From positions 1-48,111 of the forward strand of contig NZ_FNHW01000010.1 in assembly GCF_900103485.1 (NCBI RefSeq): 48,111 bases of DNA, written 5' to 3'. Position numbers and translations under genes: made by a program. The stretch is from Fictibacillus solisalsi (GTDB taxonomy: Bacteria; Bacillota; Bacilli; Bacillales; Fictibacillaceae). A model generated the notes under the pieces. It made no database searches. It was not told the origin of the DNA and was given only the letters and a program-made list of their open reading frames with translations. Of the stretch, positions 31,769 through 39,770 are shown one piece after another (the stretch's first letter is position 1; each line of letters begins with the position of its first letter).

Positions 31769-33976
31769 ATGACTGAATACGGGAAGTCGATTCATCCGGC
31801 CTCAGCTGACAGAAACAGACAAGCCCGCCGCATGAAAATCACAAAACAAAAGAGCCTGACCTTTACATTTAAAAAGTCGCGGGAAGCCTTTGTTGTGACA
31901 CAATGGAACGGCGACCTTTCTCCTCCACTGGAATATGTGAAAGAATGGCTGCTTCAAAAAGAACCAGGCGCTCTCATCATGCCAGAGCTGTCCAACTACA
32001 TGATCCATTGCTTTGAACGGGCATGGCTGGGCGAACCGCTGACCGTTGAAGCAGAGCTTCATGATGTTCCGTTTCTTATATCACTGCATCCTGTTTTTAA
32101 TGAAGGCAAGGTCTTTGAGGTGAACGGTTTTTGCCTTGACATTAAAGACCGGATGACAGCAGAAAAACAACTGAAAGAAAGCGAGCAGCGGTTTCATTCT
32201 CTCATTAACCATACGGTCGATGCCCTGGTTTCCATTGATACACAGGGGAAACTCACTATGGTTAATCCCGCGGCCGAAAAACTGACGGGCTACACAGAGG
32301 AAGAACTGCTCGCCATGACTTTTCATCCGCTTCTGCCCAACGACAAAAAGGAAAAATACAATAATGGATTCCATACGTTGCTCCGTGGTCCCTCGCAAAC
32401 GTTTGAGGTGAAGCTAAAGAAAAAAAGCGGCGAAATTGTTTATGTCAACTTGACGGTTACACCGATCATAGTCAATGACGAAGTGCTTGGCATCTATTGC
32501 ATTGGAAAGAACATTACCGAACGGATTGCACAGGAAGCAGAACTTAAAGAAACGAAAGAACTGCTCGAGTCCCTGTTTACCCATTCAGCCGATATGATTT
32601 CCATTTATGATTTTGATAAGAAAACGATAAAATTGAACCCCGCCTTTGAGGAAACCTTCGGTTGGAAGGAAGAAGAGCTCAAAGACTGTCAAAGTCCAAT
32701 ATTCCCCATTGTTCTGGACAAATATATGCAGGAATCACTGCAAATGATCCAGACTGTCAAAAAAGGGGTTCCAATCAAAGGGCATGAAATGATCTGCCAG
32801 CGCAAAGACGGCTCCCTGCTTAATACGAGTGTGACGCTGTTTCCCATATGGGATCAAAATGGCCGGGTACATGCCTACTCGGGTATTTCGCGTGACATTA
32901 CAGAGAAAAAGCGGCAGGAAAAAGCGCTGCGCGAAAGTGAAGAAAAATACCGGATTATCGCCGAAAATACAATGGATTTAATAACGGTGTCGGATGACCA
33001 CGGAAAAGTAACTTATAGTTCACCATCCAACAAGGTGATTCTGGGAATAGAGCCTGAAACGTATTACGGAAGATATGCAGGAGAATTTTTGCATCCGGAT
33101 GACAGGGAACGAATTTATCAGTTGATGCGGGAGATGGTTCAGTCCAGAAAGCCCATTAAATTTGAAGCCCGTTGGAAGCATAATAACGGCGGTTACGTTT
33201 TGCTTGAAACAAATGCCACACCGGTCATTAATGAAAAAGATCAGGTAGAGAGCTTCGTAGTCGTGTCCAGGGACCTGACTGAGCGAAAAAAAACAGAGGA
33301 AATGCTGAGAAAGTCGGATAAACTGTCCGTCCTCGGCCAGCTGGCTGCAGGGGTGGCACACGAAATTCGCAACCCGCTCACCTCCATTAAAGGATTTTTG
33401 CAGCTTTTGGAATCCAAAGCTCAGGACAATAATGAATATTATGAGATTATGCTTTCAGAAATTGACAGGATCAACTCCATTGTCAGTGAATTTATGGTGC
33501 TTGCCAAACCGCAGGTCATGAACCTGGTGCCTACCAACCTGACACAGCTGCTGCGCCATGTCATTTCATTGCTGGAAACACAGGCCATTTTAATGAACGT
33601 GCAAATTCATTTTCATGCTGAAGAAAACCTGCCCCTGGTCTCATCTGCCGACAGTCAGTTAAAGCAGGTATTCATTAATCTCCTGAAAAACTCCATCGAG
33701 GCCATGCCTGAAGGCGGTAATATTTATATTTCTGTGAGGCAGCAAGCAGAGCTATTGAGCGTATCGTTTACTGATGAAGGATGCGGGATACCCAAGGAAT
33801 TGCTGCCTACTCTTGGTGAACCCTTTTACACAACTAAGGAAAAGGGGACAGGCCTCGGGCTGATGGTGTGCTACAAAATTATCGAGAACCACGGCGGAAC
33901 GATTCAGGTAGCGAGCGAAGTTGGCCAAGGCAGCACCTTTACCGTTATCCTTCCTATCCTCTGTGAACCAGCCTGA
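31769..33976 (+). CDS. Orphan multi-PAS sensor histidine kinase (KinA/KinE-like)
   Basis: A 735-residue cytoplasmic kinase with no membrane helix. In order: a degenerate N-terminal PAS-like part (about 25-125), three PAS domains each ending in a D-x-T-E-R/K linker (about 137-260, 262-385, 388-512), HisKA with the phosphorylated His531 in GVAHEIRNPLTSIKGFLQL, and HATPase_c (about 625-732) with FINLLKNSIEAMP, FTDEGCGIP and GTGLGLMVCYKIIENHGG. No response regulator is adjacent. Bacillus sporulation kinases that feed the Spo0F phosphorelay have this layout, so an input to sporulation is likely but inferred. GGAGG precedes the ATG. It interrupts the mntP-ywlC order. Confidence 0.9.
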   Translation: MTEYGKSIHPASADRNRQARRMKITKQKSLTFTFKKSREAFVVTQWNGDLSPPLEYVKEWLLQKEPGALIMPELSNYMIHCFERAWLGEPLTVEAELHDVPFLISLHPVFNEGKVFEVNGFCLDIKDRMTAEKQLKESEQRFHSLINHTVDALVSIDTQGKLTMVNPAAEKLTGYTEEELLAMTFHPLLPNDKKEKYNNGFHTLLRGPSQTFEVKLKKKSGEIVYVNLTVTPIIVNDEVLGIYCIGKNITERIAQEAELKETKELLESLFTHSADMISIYDFDKKTIKLNPAFEETFGWKEEELKDCQSPIFPIVLDKYMQESLQMIQTVKKGVPIKGHEMICQRKDGSLLNTSVTLFPIWDQNGRVHAYSGISRDITEKKRQEKALRESEEKYRIIAENTMDLITVSDDHGKVTYSSPSNKVILGIEPETYYGRYAGEFLHPDDRERIYQLMREMVQSRKPIKFEARWKHNNGGYVLLETNATPVINEKDQVESFVVVSRDLTERKKTEEMLRKSDKLSVLGQLAAGVAHEIRNPLTSIKGFLQLLESKAQDNNEYYEIMLSEIDRINSIVSEFMVLAKPQVMNLVPTNLTQLLRHVISLLETQAILMNVQIHFHAEENLPLVSSADSQLKQVFINLLKNSIEAMPEGGNIYISVRQQAELLSVSFTDEGCGIPKELLPTLGEPFYTTKEKGTGLGLMVCYKIIENHGGTIQVASEVGQGSTFTVILPILCEPA

Positions 33977-34009
33977 CGGCTGGTTCGGGTTTCCGTGGAA
34001 ATCCACAAC

Positions 34010-34040
34010 AAAAAGCAGGGCAATCCGCCCTGCTTTTTTT
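34010..34040. terminator. Bidirectional terminator between the kinase and ywlC
   Basis: AAAAGCAGGGC pairs with GCCCTGCTTTT around a 5-nt loop; it overlaps the ywlC stop by one base. A second hairpin GAACCAGCC/GGCTGGTTC covers the kinase stop (33965-33987). Confidence 0.85.
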
Positions 34041-35092
34041 CATTCCTTGATTATTTTTCCACCGGCCGATTTTTCAAGACGGTTCATAATGGCTGTTCCC
34101 ACGCCTTTTTTCGGAAAGACCTCACTGAAAATAATCTCGGCCTCACTCTCGTTAAAGGCGCGCAATGCATCATAAAGATGATGCGCCACACTTTCAAGCG
34201 CGTCACGGGACCCACAAGGCAAGACCGTATCCGCCTGATAAAGGTGTGTGTGCTCATCACAGGATAATACACCTGTTTTTTTGCCTTTTGCTTTTTCTTT
34301 ATCCACAAGCTGCTGAATAAATGCCGGTGTTCCATCCACCAGGTAAAGCGGGGCATTTGGTGCATAGTGTGTGTATTTCATTCCCGGTGACTTTGGAACC
34401 GATGTATCAGGAGAAACAAGACCCGGATCCATGATAATTTCACCGGCCACTTCTTCAAGCTGCTCTTTGGTCACTCCTCCAGGCCGCAGAATCGTCAGTT
34501 TTTCGGATGTACAGTCCACCACCGTGGATTCCACTCCCACACCGGTTGGGCCGCCATCCAAAATTCCGGCGATTCTGCCCTTCAAGTCTTCATAAACATG
34601 CTGGGCGGTTGTTGGCGATGGTCTTCCCGAAATATTGGCGCTTGGAGCAGCGAGCGGCAGCCCGCTTTCACTGATCAGCTCCAACGCCACAGGATGATCA
34701 GGCATCCTTATCCCCACCGTTGACAGCCCTGCCGTCACACGCTTGGAAACATTATCTCCTTTCGGTAAAACAAGGGTTAACGGCCCCGGCCAAAAGGCGT
34801 CCATCAGCATTTGGGCCCGCTTTGGAATATGAGCTGCCAGGCCTTCCAGCTGGTTTAAACTTGAGATATGAACAATAAGTGGGTTGTCGCTCGGCCTGCC
34901 CTTCGCCGCAAAAATCTTTTCAATCGCTTCATCGCTCTCCGCATTTCCCCCGAGTCCATACACGGTTTCCGTAGGAAAAGCAATGACTTCATTGTTTTTT
35001 ATCCACAGGGAAGCTTGTATAATTTGTGGATGGCCTGTAAGCGAATCGCTTTCTTTATCCACAGACCATATGTTTGTAGTAAACTCCTTCAT
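34040..35092 (-). CDS. ywlC: Threonylcarbamoyl-AMP synthase (Sua5 type)
   Basis: A 350-residue enzyme that makes threonylcarbamoyl-adenylate from threonine, bicarbonate and ATP for t6A37 of tRNAs. The N-terminal YrdC domain (about 20-210) shows FPTETVYGLGG, KGRPSDNPLIVHI and APSANISGRPSPT; the C-terminal Sua5 domain begins after the linker SPGMKYTHYAPNAPLYLV. Start 35092 follows AAAGGA. Two perfect DnaA boxes lie inside the first 35 codons and four more just upstream. Confidence 0.95.
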   Translation of the reverse strand: MKEFTTNIWSVDKESDSLTGHPQIIQASLWIKNNEVIAFPTETVYGLGGNAESDEAIEKIFAAKGRPSDNPLIVHISSLNQLEGLAAHIPKRAQMLMDAFWPGPLTLVLPKGDNVSKRVTAGLSTVGIRMPDHPVALELISESGLPLAAPSANISGRPSPTTAQHVYEDLKGRIAGILDGGPTGVGVESTVVDCTSEKLTILRPGGVTKEQLEEVAGEIIMDPGLVSPDTSVPKSPGMKYTHYAPNAPLYLVDGTPAFIQQLVDKEKAKGKKTGVLSCDEHTHLYQADTVLPCGSRDALESVAHHLYDALRAFNESEAEIIFSEVFPKKGVGTAIMNRLEKSAGGKIIKE

Positions 35093-35198
35093 TCCGACTA
35101 TCCTTTCAAACCGCCGTTTTCCTTTTTCACAGCCTTTCACGCCGATTATCCACAAGTTATACACAAAAGGCGTTTTATTGTGCATAAATTGTGGATAA
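34999..35198. other. DnaA-box cluster at the start of ywlC
   Basis: Six perfect TTATNCACA boxes lie in 200 bases: TTATCCACA at 34999-35007, 35055-35063 and 35146-35154, TTATACACA at 35157-35165, and on the opposite strand TTATGCACA at 35179-35187 and TTATCCACA at 35190-35198. A 7/9 match is at 35025-35033. Four perfect boxes fall in 53 bases of the ywlB-ywlC gap. As I recall, B. subtilis has a DnaA-box cluster near ywlC that titrates DnaA, so the site is probably conserved. Confidence 0.85.
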
Positions 35199-35642
35199 TT
35201 AATTTTCCTGCAAACTGCAATACAGCAGGATCACATCCTTTTCGGCTGTTTTTTTATAGTGGGCGGTGTTTTCTACATGAGCAGGAACCTTTTCTGCCGG
35301 CACTGGCCGAAATGACAAGGGCTCAAAAAGATGAACGGCCTTTGTCAACAAATAAAGTGTCTCGACTCCTTTTTCCTTACAGTATAGCAAAATCCGCTGG
35401 ATCAATCGCAAAAATATCTGTTCATTGGAATATTCCTTCTTTAAAACAAACGATCGGAGCAGACCATCCTTTTCCACTCGTTCCAATCCTACAGTCCCAA
35501 TGGTCTCGCCTTTATCATTCTCCACCACAAGGTAGTTTTTAATCCCTTCCCTCATTCCATCTGTGCCCAAACCCGCCTGCTTAACCAGATCTCCGAGACT
35601 TCCTGCTTCATGGGGCATTGCCGCTCTCAAACGAATGGTCAT
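35199..35642 (-). CDS. ywlB: YwlB, GNAT-family N-acetyltransferase
   Basis: A 147-residue GNAT-like protein: IRLRAAMPHEAGSLGDLVKQAGL at the start, the central strand VVENDKGETIGTVGLERV, and the acetyl-CoA region LLRSFVLKKEYSNEQIFLRLIQRI, which is weaker than the usual R/Q-x-x-G-x-G/A. The substrate is unknown. Start 35642 is preferred over GTG 35651, which abuts GGAG. It occupies the ywlB position between spoIIR and ywlC, and its stop codon touches the last DnaA box. Confidence 0.8.
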   Translation of the reverse strand: MTIRLRAAMPHEAGSLGDLVKQAGLGTDGMREGIKNYLVVENDKGETIGTVGLERVEKDGLLRSFVLKKEYSNEQIFLRLIQRILLYCKEKGVETLYLLTKAVHLFEPLSFRPVPAEKVPAHVENTAHYKKTAEKDVILLYCSLQEN

Positions 35643-35710
35643 GGCGCTCACTCTCCTCTAGTATTTTGTTAAAAAGTCTATGAAACAACCATGAAAGTTA
35701 TGCAGGGCTT

Positions 35711-36385
35711 TTAAGAGAACAGACTGCCAATCTTATTGGCCACAGAGGTAAAGACTTCTCCCAGAAAAAATTTCACTTCCACTTTTTCTTCTTTTGGTTC
35801 TTGAACAGCCGGCGTGTCTTGCTCTGCTCCTGAAGCGACTTCCTTTACTCCCTTTTGATCGGTTTTAACTGCATCCCCATTTTCAAAATCCAGGAAGCAC
35901 AGAGGAGGGAAAAGCACACACCACCAATTAGCTCCCTTGCCTTTGCCAAGCGTGATCAGAAGAGCTTCATATTTGCCCGCAGGGTAGATATAGTTGCCGT
36001 ACATTTTGGTTGGAAAAGCAACTTCTTTATTGAATTGTACTTTATAAGGAATATCAAGGCCAGCTTCACGCAAGTAGGTCTCCACAACTCGCCGTACCTC
36101 TGGCAAATGCTTATTAATCACTTTTTCTGCCTGATCATGTGATTCGAGACCGCCCACCCACGTGGTAATCTGCTCATTCACTTTGTCCCTGATCTTTCTT
36201 TTTAACGCCTGATCCTTTTCGGCATCACTGTTGGCCAGAATGCGAAGACGGATGGCATCACTCGGTATTTTAACCGACTCATTCATGGTCGCGTTTGCCA
36301 CCTTCGTCTGGGTTTCAAAAAACAGCACCATCGCAATCAGCGATAGGAATAATAACGTCATAATTGATTTTTTCGAACGTTTCAT
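35711..36385 (-). CDS. spoIIR: Stage II sporulation protein R
   Basis: A 224-residue exported signalling protein made in the forespore; it activates the SpoIIGA protease so that pro-sigma-E is cleaved in the mother cell. It has an N-terminal hydrophobic signal/anchor (about residues 8-24), and the conserved core IRLRILANSDAEKDQALKRKIRD and VETYLREAGLDIPYKV, ending with NWWCVLFPPLCFLD. AAAGGGGAG precedes the ATG at 36385. A clear sigma-F promoter could not be fixed by eye. A downstream Glu/Val/Lys tail (about 160-200) is low complexity. Confidence 0.95.
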   Translation of the reverse strand: MKRSKKSIMTLLFLSLIAMVLFFETQTKVANATMNESVKIPSDAIRLRILANSDAEKDQALKRKIRDKVNEQITTWVGGLESHDQAEKVINKHLPEVRRVVETYLREAGLDIPYKVQFNKEVAFPTKMYGNYIYPAGKYEALLITLGKGKGANWWCVLFPPLCFLDFENGDAVKTDQKGVKEVASGAEQDTPAVQEPKEEKVEVKFFLGEVFTSVANKIGSLFS

Positions 36386-36475
36386 GATCAAGCTCCCCTT
36401 TCGTTTTCTATCCTCAGTGTGGACCGGGCGGGGAGAAAACATACTACTAAACTATCAAACAAATCCCGAAAAAAA

Positions 36476-36503
36476 GTGACAAATAACGGGATATGGATGT
36501 CAC
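36476..36503. promoter_or_regulatory. Inverted repeat upstream of spoIIR
   Basis: GTGACA and TGTCAC are separated by 16 bases about 100 bases before spoIIR; a further GTCACA at 36528-36533 repeats the half-site. It may be a regulator site, but no family could be assigned. The rest of 36386-36612 shows no gene. Confidence 0.3.
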
Positions 36504-36612
36504 AAATTTCTTAAACATATCAAAAAGGTCACATAATTACTTTTCTTAAAGACCTGGTCTGCTATAGTAAAGACATCCCTATCACCCCCTTTTTCATGTA
36601 GATGATGAAAAC

Positions 36613-36645
36613 GTAAGAGCCTCCCGCTAAGCGGGAGGCTCTTAC
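36613..36645 (-). terminator. Terminator of the ATP-grasp/LLM operon
   Basis: GTAAGAGCCTCCCGC pairs perfectly with GCGGGAGGCTCTTAC (15 bp, 3-nt loop), followed on the minus strand by GTTTTC, 8 bases after the stop. Confidence 0.8.
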
Positions 36646-36653
36646 TGTTGCCT

Positions 36654-37604
36654 TTAAACAAGGACCGGGCTGACTTGATTCAATTCGCTCTTTAAAAATT
36701 TGGCAAGCTCGAGCATGCCATATTTTCCTGCTGCCGATTCAGCATCCGAATTATAGTTGGTATTCGTATTGATGTCATACGTATAAATCGTACCATCAGC
36801 GTCTTTAATAAATTCAATACCGGCCACTTGGATGTTGTTATCTTCCAGTACCTGTTCATAGTTATCAATAATGCTTTCCGCGAAATCCTGTTGAATCTGA
36901 AACTTTGGTTTCGCTGGAGCTTCTTCTCCAACCGGGCAGAACAAGTCCCCAATCTGGCAGGCATCAGCCGGACAGAGTTCAAATCCTTCAGACGTATCCA
37001 CCCGTACCGCATATACAAACTTTCCGCCGACAAACTCACATCGAGTGATGTAGGATTCAGGTGACTCAATATATTGCTGAATAAGCGTAATGCCATCAAC
37101 CGGCTCTTCAAAATCCGGCCCAAGTACATAATCCTTCAATCCCTGATAGGAATGAAAAAGCTGTACACCGAGTCCTTTTCCTGCCCGGTTGTGCTTCGTA
37201 ATGAACGGCTGTCCGCTGAAGTGTTCTGCCGCCTGCAGAATCTGTTCCTTGCCTGCAGCTGCAATGGTTTTTGGAGTTTTTACCCCGTGTGCTTCCAATT
37301 CAAGATACTGTGCCACTTTGCTGACCTCCAGCTGCAGGGCACGGCTGCCATTCAGTACTTTTCTGCCGTGGCGCTCGAGCCATGCAATCACACTGGCAGC
37401 AAGTTCAGGAGCGTAACGGTGTCCCCGTGTATGGGAGGAAGCACTCATACGGCTGTAAAAAATTCCTTCCGGAGGCGTTTCGGACAGGTTAACTGTGCCC
37501 TGATCGAGATGCCATGTTTCGTATGGTACTTCTAACTCTTCCAGTCGCTTAATCAAGTGATTGGTCCATTCATCGTTTTCGTGGATGATGTATACTTTTT
37601 TCAA
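36654..37604 (-). CDS. RimK-like ATP-grasp ligase, second gene of SAM-riboswitch operon
   Basis: A 316-residue protein of the RimK-type ATP-grasp superfamily, which joins a carboxylate to an amine or thiol using ATP. The ATP-binding parts are visible: GQPFITKHNRAGKGLGVQLF (nucleotide-binding Lys and Gly-rich loop), ITLIQQYIESPESYITRCEFVGGKFVYAVRV, and the Mg2+ block GIEFIKDADGTIYTYDINTNTNYN with Glu and Asn ligands. The substrate is unknown. The likely start is TTG at 37604, 8 bases after AAGGAG; the TTG at 37610 is too close to it. The gene follows the LLM monooxygenase by 21 bases and must share its S-box control. Confidence 0.8.
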   Translation of the reverse strand: MKKVYIIHENDEWTNHLIKRLEELEVPYETWHLDQGTVNLSETPPEGIFYSRMSASSHTRGHRYAPELAASVIAWLERHGRKVLNGSRALQLEVSKVAQYLELEAHGVKTPKTIAAAGKEQILQAAEHFSGQPFITKHNRAGKGLGVQLFHSYQGLKDYVLGPDFEEPVDGITLIQQYIESPESYITRCEFVGGKFVYAVRVDTSEGFELCPADACQIGDLFCPVGEEAPAKPKFQIQQDFAESIIDNYEQVLEDNNIQVAGIEFIKDADGTIYTYDINTNTNYNSDAESAAGKYGMLELAKFLKSELNQVSPVLV

Positions 37605-37625
37605 TTTCAACTCTCCTTTTCTCCT

Positions 37626-38678
37626 CTAGTTTAACGCCTTTTCCTGGTTGTATTTTTCCACTAACGGCATGACCTGCTTTGAAAATCGTTCCATTTCCTC
37701 CAGCTGTGGTGAGAACTGAAGAAGCAAAAGTCCAAGGCCTGCTTCCTCGTATTCAACAATTCGCTTTGCGATTTGCTCAGGCGTTCCAATCAGGTTCGGG
37801 CGCAGACCCCGGTTGGAAACAGAATAATCCTGCAGCTGAATCTGCTGCTCAAGCTGGGACTTACTTGTGAAATCCTTAAAGCCTGCATAGCCGCTCGTTT
37901 CTTTCACATCCGTGATTCGCTCGAGCTCTGCCTGTGCTTCTTCCTCGGTATCCCTGCAGATGACGTAAGCTGCCATTCCAAACGAAGACAACGCCTCTTT
38001 TCCCGTCTGGGCTCTGCGGTTTTTCATATCTGAAATCTTGGTTCGGATCTCTTCAACAGTACCCCCATGCATGACATAGGCATCACAGGAAGAAGAGATA
38101 ACCTGTTTTCCACGTTCACTTTCACCGCCGGCATAAAGAACAGGATTTGGCCGTTGTACCGGTTTAGGCGACAGCTTCGTATTCGCAAGCTCATAGTACT
38201 TCCCATTATAATTAAAGGTTTCTTCCGTCCAGAGTCCTTTTAGAACATCGATGAACTCCTGTGTTCGTTCATAGCGCTCATCATGGGCGGTAAAGACGCC
38301 GCCATACTGCTTCGCCTCTTCTTCCCACCAGGCAGAAACCACATTCAGCGTGAATCTTCCGCCGCTGATCTGATCGATGTTGGCAGCCATTTTAGCAGTT
38401 ACCGCCGGGTTATGGAAACCGGGGCGCACCGCGGTCATAATTTCAATCTTTTCTGTAACCGCAGCGAGACCAGCCGCCGTCGTCCATGCTTCTAAAGCGT
38501 CCTGCTCAGGCCCTTTTATATCATTCAAATAAAGCTCCGCAATCAGTGTGGTATCGTATCCCCACTTTTCCGCCGACTGAATCACTTGTTTTGCATAATC
38601 AAACGTCGGAGGCATGTTTTCGTCTTCCACGTTTCTAAGCCAGCCGCCGAATATGGGTAACCAAAATCCAAATCTCAT
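37626..38678 (-). CDS. LLM-class flavin-dependent monooxygenase (SsuD/SfnG-like)
   Basis: A 350-residue TIM-barrel enzyme of the luciferase-like (LLM) class that uses reduced FMN and O2. Family features: FWLPIFGGWLRNV at the N terminus, GYDTTLIAELYL, IEIMTAVRPGFHNPAVTAKMAANIDQISGGRFTLNVVSAWWEEEAKQYGG, and the C-terminal GTPEQIAKRIVEYEEAGLGLLLLQFSP. It resembles alkanesulfonate and dimethylsulfone monooxygenases that release sulfite from organosulfur compounds. The SAM riboswitch in front fits a sulfur-scavenging role. No flavin reductase or transporter gene is beside it. GAGGAGAG precedes the ATG. Confidence 0.88.
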   Translation of the reverse strand: MRFGFWLPIFGGWLRNVEDENMPPTFDYAKQVIQSAEKWGYDTTLIAELYLNDIKGPEQDALEAWTTAAGLAAVTEKIEIMTAVRPGFHNPAVTAKMAANIDQISGGRFTLNVVSAWWEEEAKQYGGVFTAHDERYERTQEFIDVLKGLWTEETFNYNGKYYELANTKLSPKPVQRPNPVLYAGGESERGKQVISSSCDAYVMHGGTVEEIRTKISDMKNRRAQTGKEALSSFGMAAYVICRDTEEEAQAELERITDVKETSGYAGFKDFTSKSQLEQQIQLQDYSVSNRGLRPNLIGTPEQIAKRIVEYEEAGLGLLLLQFSPQLEEMERFSKQVMPLVEKYNQEKALN

Positions 38679-38710
38679 CTCTTTCTCTCCTCTGCTTTAT
38701 GAAAAAACAC

Positions 38711-38743
38711 AAAAAAACTTCTTCTTAGATAAGAAGAAGTTTT
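38711..38743 (-). terminator. S-box terminator stem
   Basis: On the minus strand AAAACTTCTTCTTA pairs with TAAGAAGAAGTTTT around a 2-4 nt loop, followed by TTTTTTT. Its 5' arm (CTTATCT) can also pair with AGATAAG from the 3' side of aptamer helix P1, giving the alternative antiterminator. Confidence 0.92.
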
Positions 38744-38753
38744 CCGCCGCTTC

Positions 38754-38849
38754 AATCTTATCTTTCAGGATATTCCTGCTGGATTTAGCACCTTCAATTG
38801 GGTTGCCGGGTTTCATAGGGCCAGTCCCTCCACCACTCTGGATAAGATT
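38754..38849 (-). ncRNA. SAM-I (S-box) riboswitch aptamer
   Basis: On the minus strand the outer helix AATCTTATC/GATAAGATT encloses the conserved elements in order: CAGAGTGGTGGAGGGA, CTGGCCC with TATGAAACCCGGCAACC, and AAGGTGCTAAATCC followed by GCAG and GAAAGATAAG. These match the S-box consensus. Binding of SAM would free the terminator at 38711-38743 and switch off the LLM-monooxygenase and ATP-grasp genes; low SAM switches them on. Confidence 0.96.
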
Positions 38850-38890
38850 TATTTAATTAAAGTAATCCTACAACAAAAGTAGGACTTTCG

Positions 38891-39769
38891 TCAATCATTT
38901 GAAAACCCAATTTCAGCAATCACCATGCGTTCCTTTTGGCTGATGTCCCGCACAATAACCACATCCGCCCCTGGAAAGGTAATCCGCATCATTTCTGCTA
39001 CCGTCTGTCCCTGGTCGTGGCCGACTTCAAAAGCAACAATCGCTTTTGGCATCAGCACCTGAGGCAATTCTTCCATAAACCTTCTGTAGAAAACATAACC
39101 GTCCTTGCCGCCACTGAGCGCCCGCATCGGTTCTTGATCCTTCACAATCGTTTCAAGTTCCTCTATTTCCCAGTCGGGAATGTAAGGAGGATTGGAGACC
39201 ACAATGGCCGCCCTCTCGCCTTTTTCAATCCATGGCTGCAGGAGATCACCATGAAGAAAACGGACGTCCGCGCCCAAACGCCGGCTGTTTTCCTTTGCCA
39301 CTTCAATCGATTCTTCAGCGATATCCACTGATGACACAGAGAGAGTCGGATTTTCCAACGCCAAAGTGATCGCTATCGCACCGCTGCCAGTCCCGACATC
39401 AACAGTCTGAATCTCCTTTTGGTCCCGGAACCGTGTTTTTGCACGCTCAAGCACCTCATATACGAGTTCTTCGGTTTCAGGCCTCGGAATCAAGACTTCC
39501 CGGTTTACGAAGAACCTGCGTCCATAAAATTCCTCATAGCCCGTAATATACTGGACGGGTACGCCTTCACCATGTTTTTTTACCGCTGCTTCAAATGATG
39601 CTTGCTGAGCTTCTGTCAGGGTGTCGTTCAATCCCATCAGCAGCTCTGTTCTGCTTAGATCACCGAGCACGTGGCGCAGCAGCAGTTCTCCCGCTTCCGG
39701 TTCACGTTCCTTTTCTTTTAAAAAAGATGAAGCCCAGTTCAGGGCTTCATGCCGTTTCCTGTTTTCCAT
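38891..39769 (-). CDS. prmC: Release factor glutamine methyltransferase
   Basis: A 292-residue SAM-dependent enzyme that methylates the Gln of the GGQ motif of PrfA and PrfB. The SAM loop DVGTGSGA is at residues 124-131 and the catalytic NPPY at 193-196 in VVSNPPYIPDW; RPETEELV precedes. It starts one base after the prfA stop, so the two are one operon. Confidence 0.96.
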   Translation of the reverse strand: MENRKRHEALNWASSFLKEKEREPEAGELLLRHVLGDLSRTELLMGLNDTLTEAQQASFEAAVKKHGEGVPVQYITGYEEFYGRRFFVNREVLIPRPETEELVYEVLERAKTRFRDQKEIQTVDVGTGSGAIAITLALENPTLSVSSVDIAEESIEVAKENSRRLGADVRFLHGDLLQPWIEKGERAAIVVSNPPYIPDWEIEELETIVKDQEPMRALSGGKDGYVFYRRFMEELPQVLMPKAIVAFEVGHDQGQTVAEMMRITFPGADVVIVRDISQKERMVIAEIGFSND

Positions 39770-39770
39770 T

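Noticed and set aside
36386-36475. Sigma-F promoter for spoIIR
   Set aside because: GTATG and GGTCCACACT are present, but the spacing (14) and the -10 do not fit the GYATA-N16-GGNNANANT pattern well enough to call.
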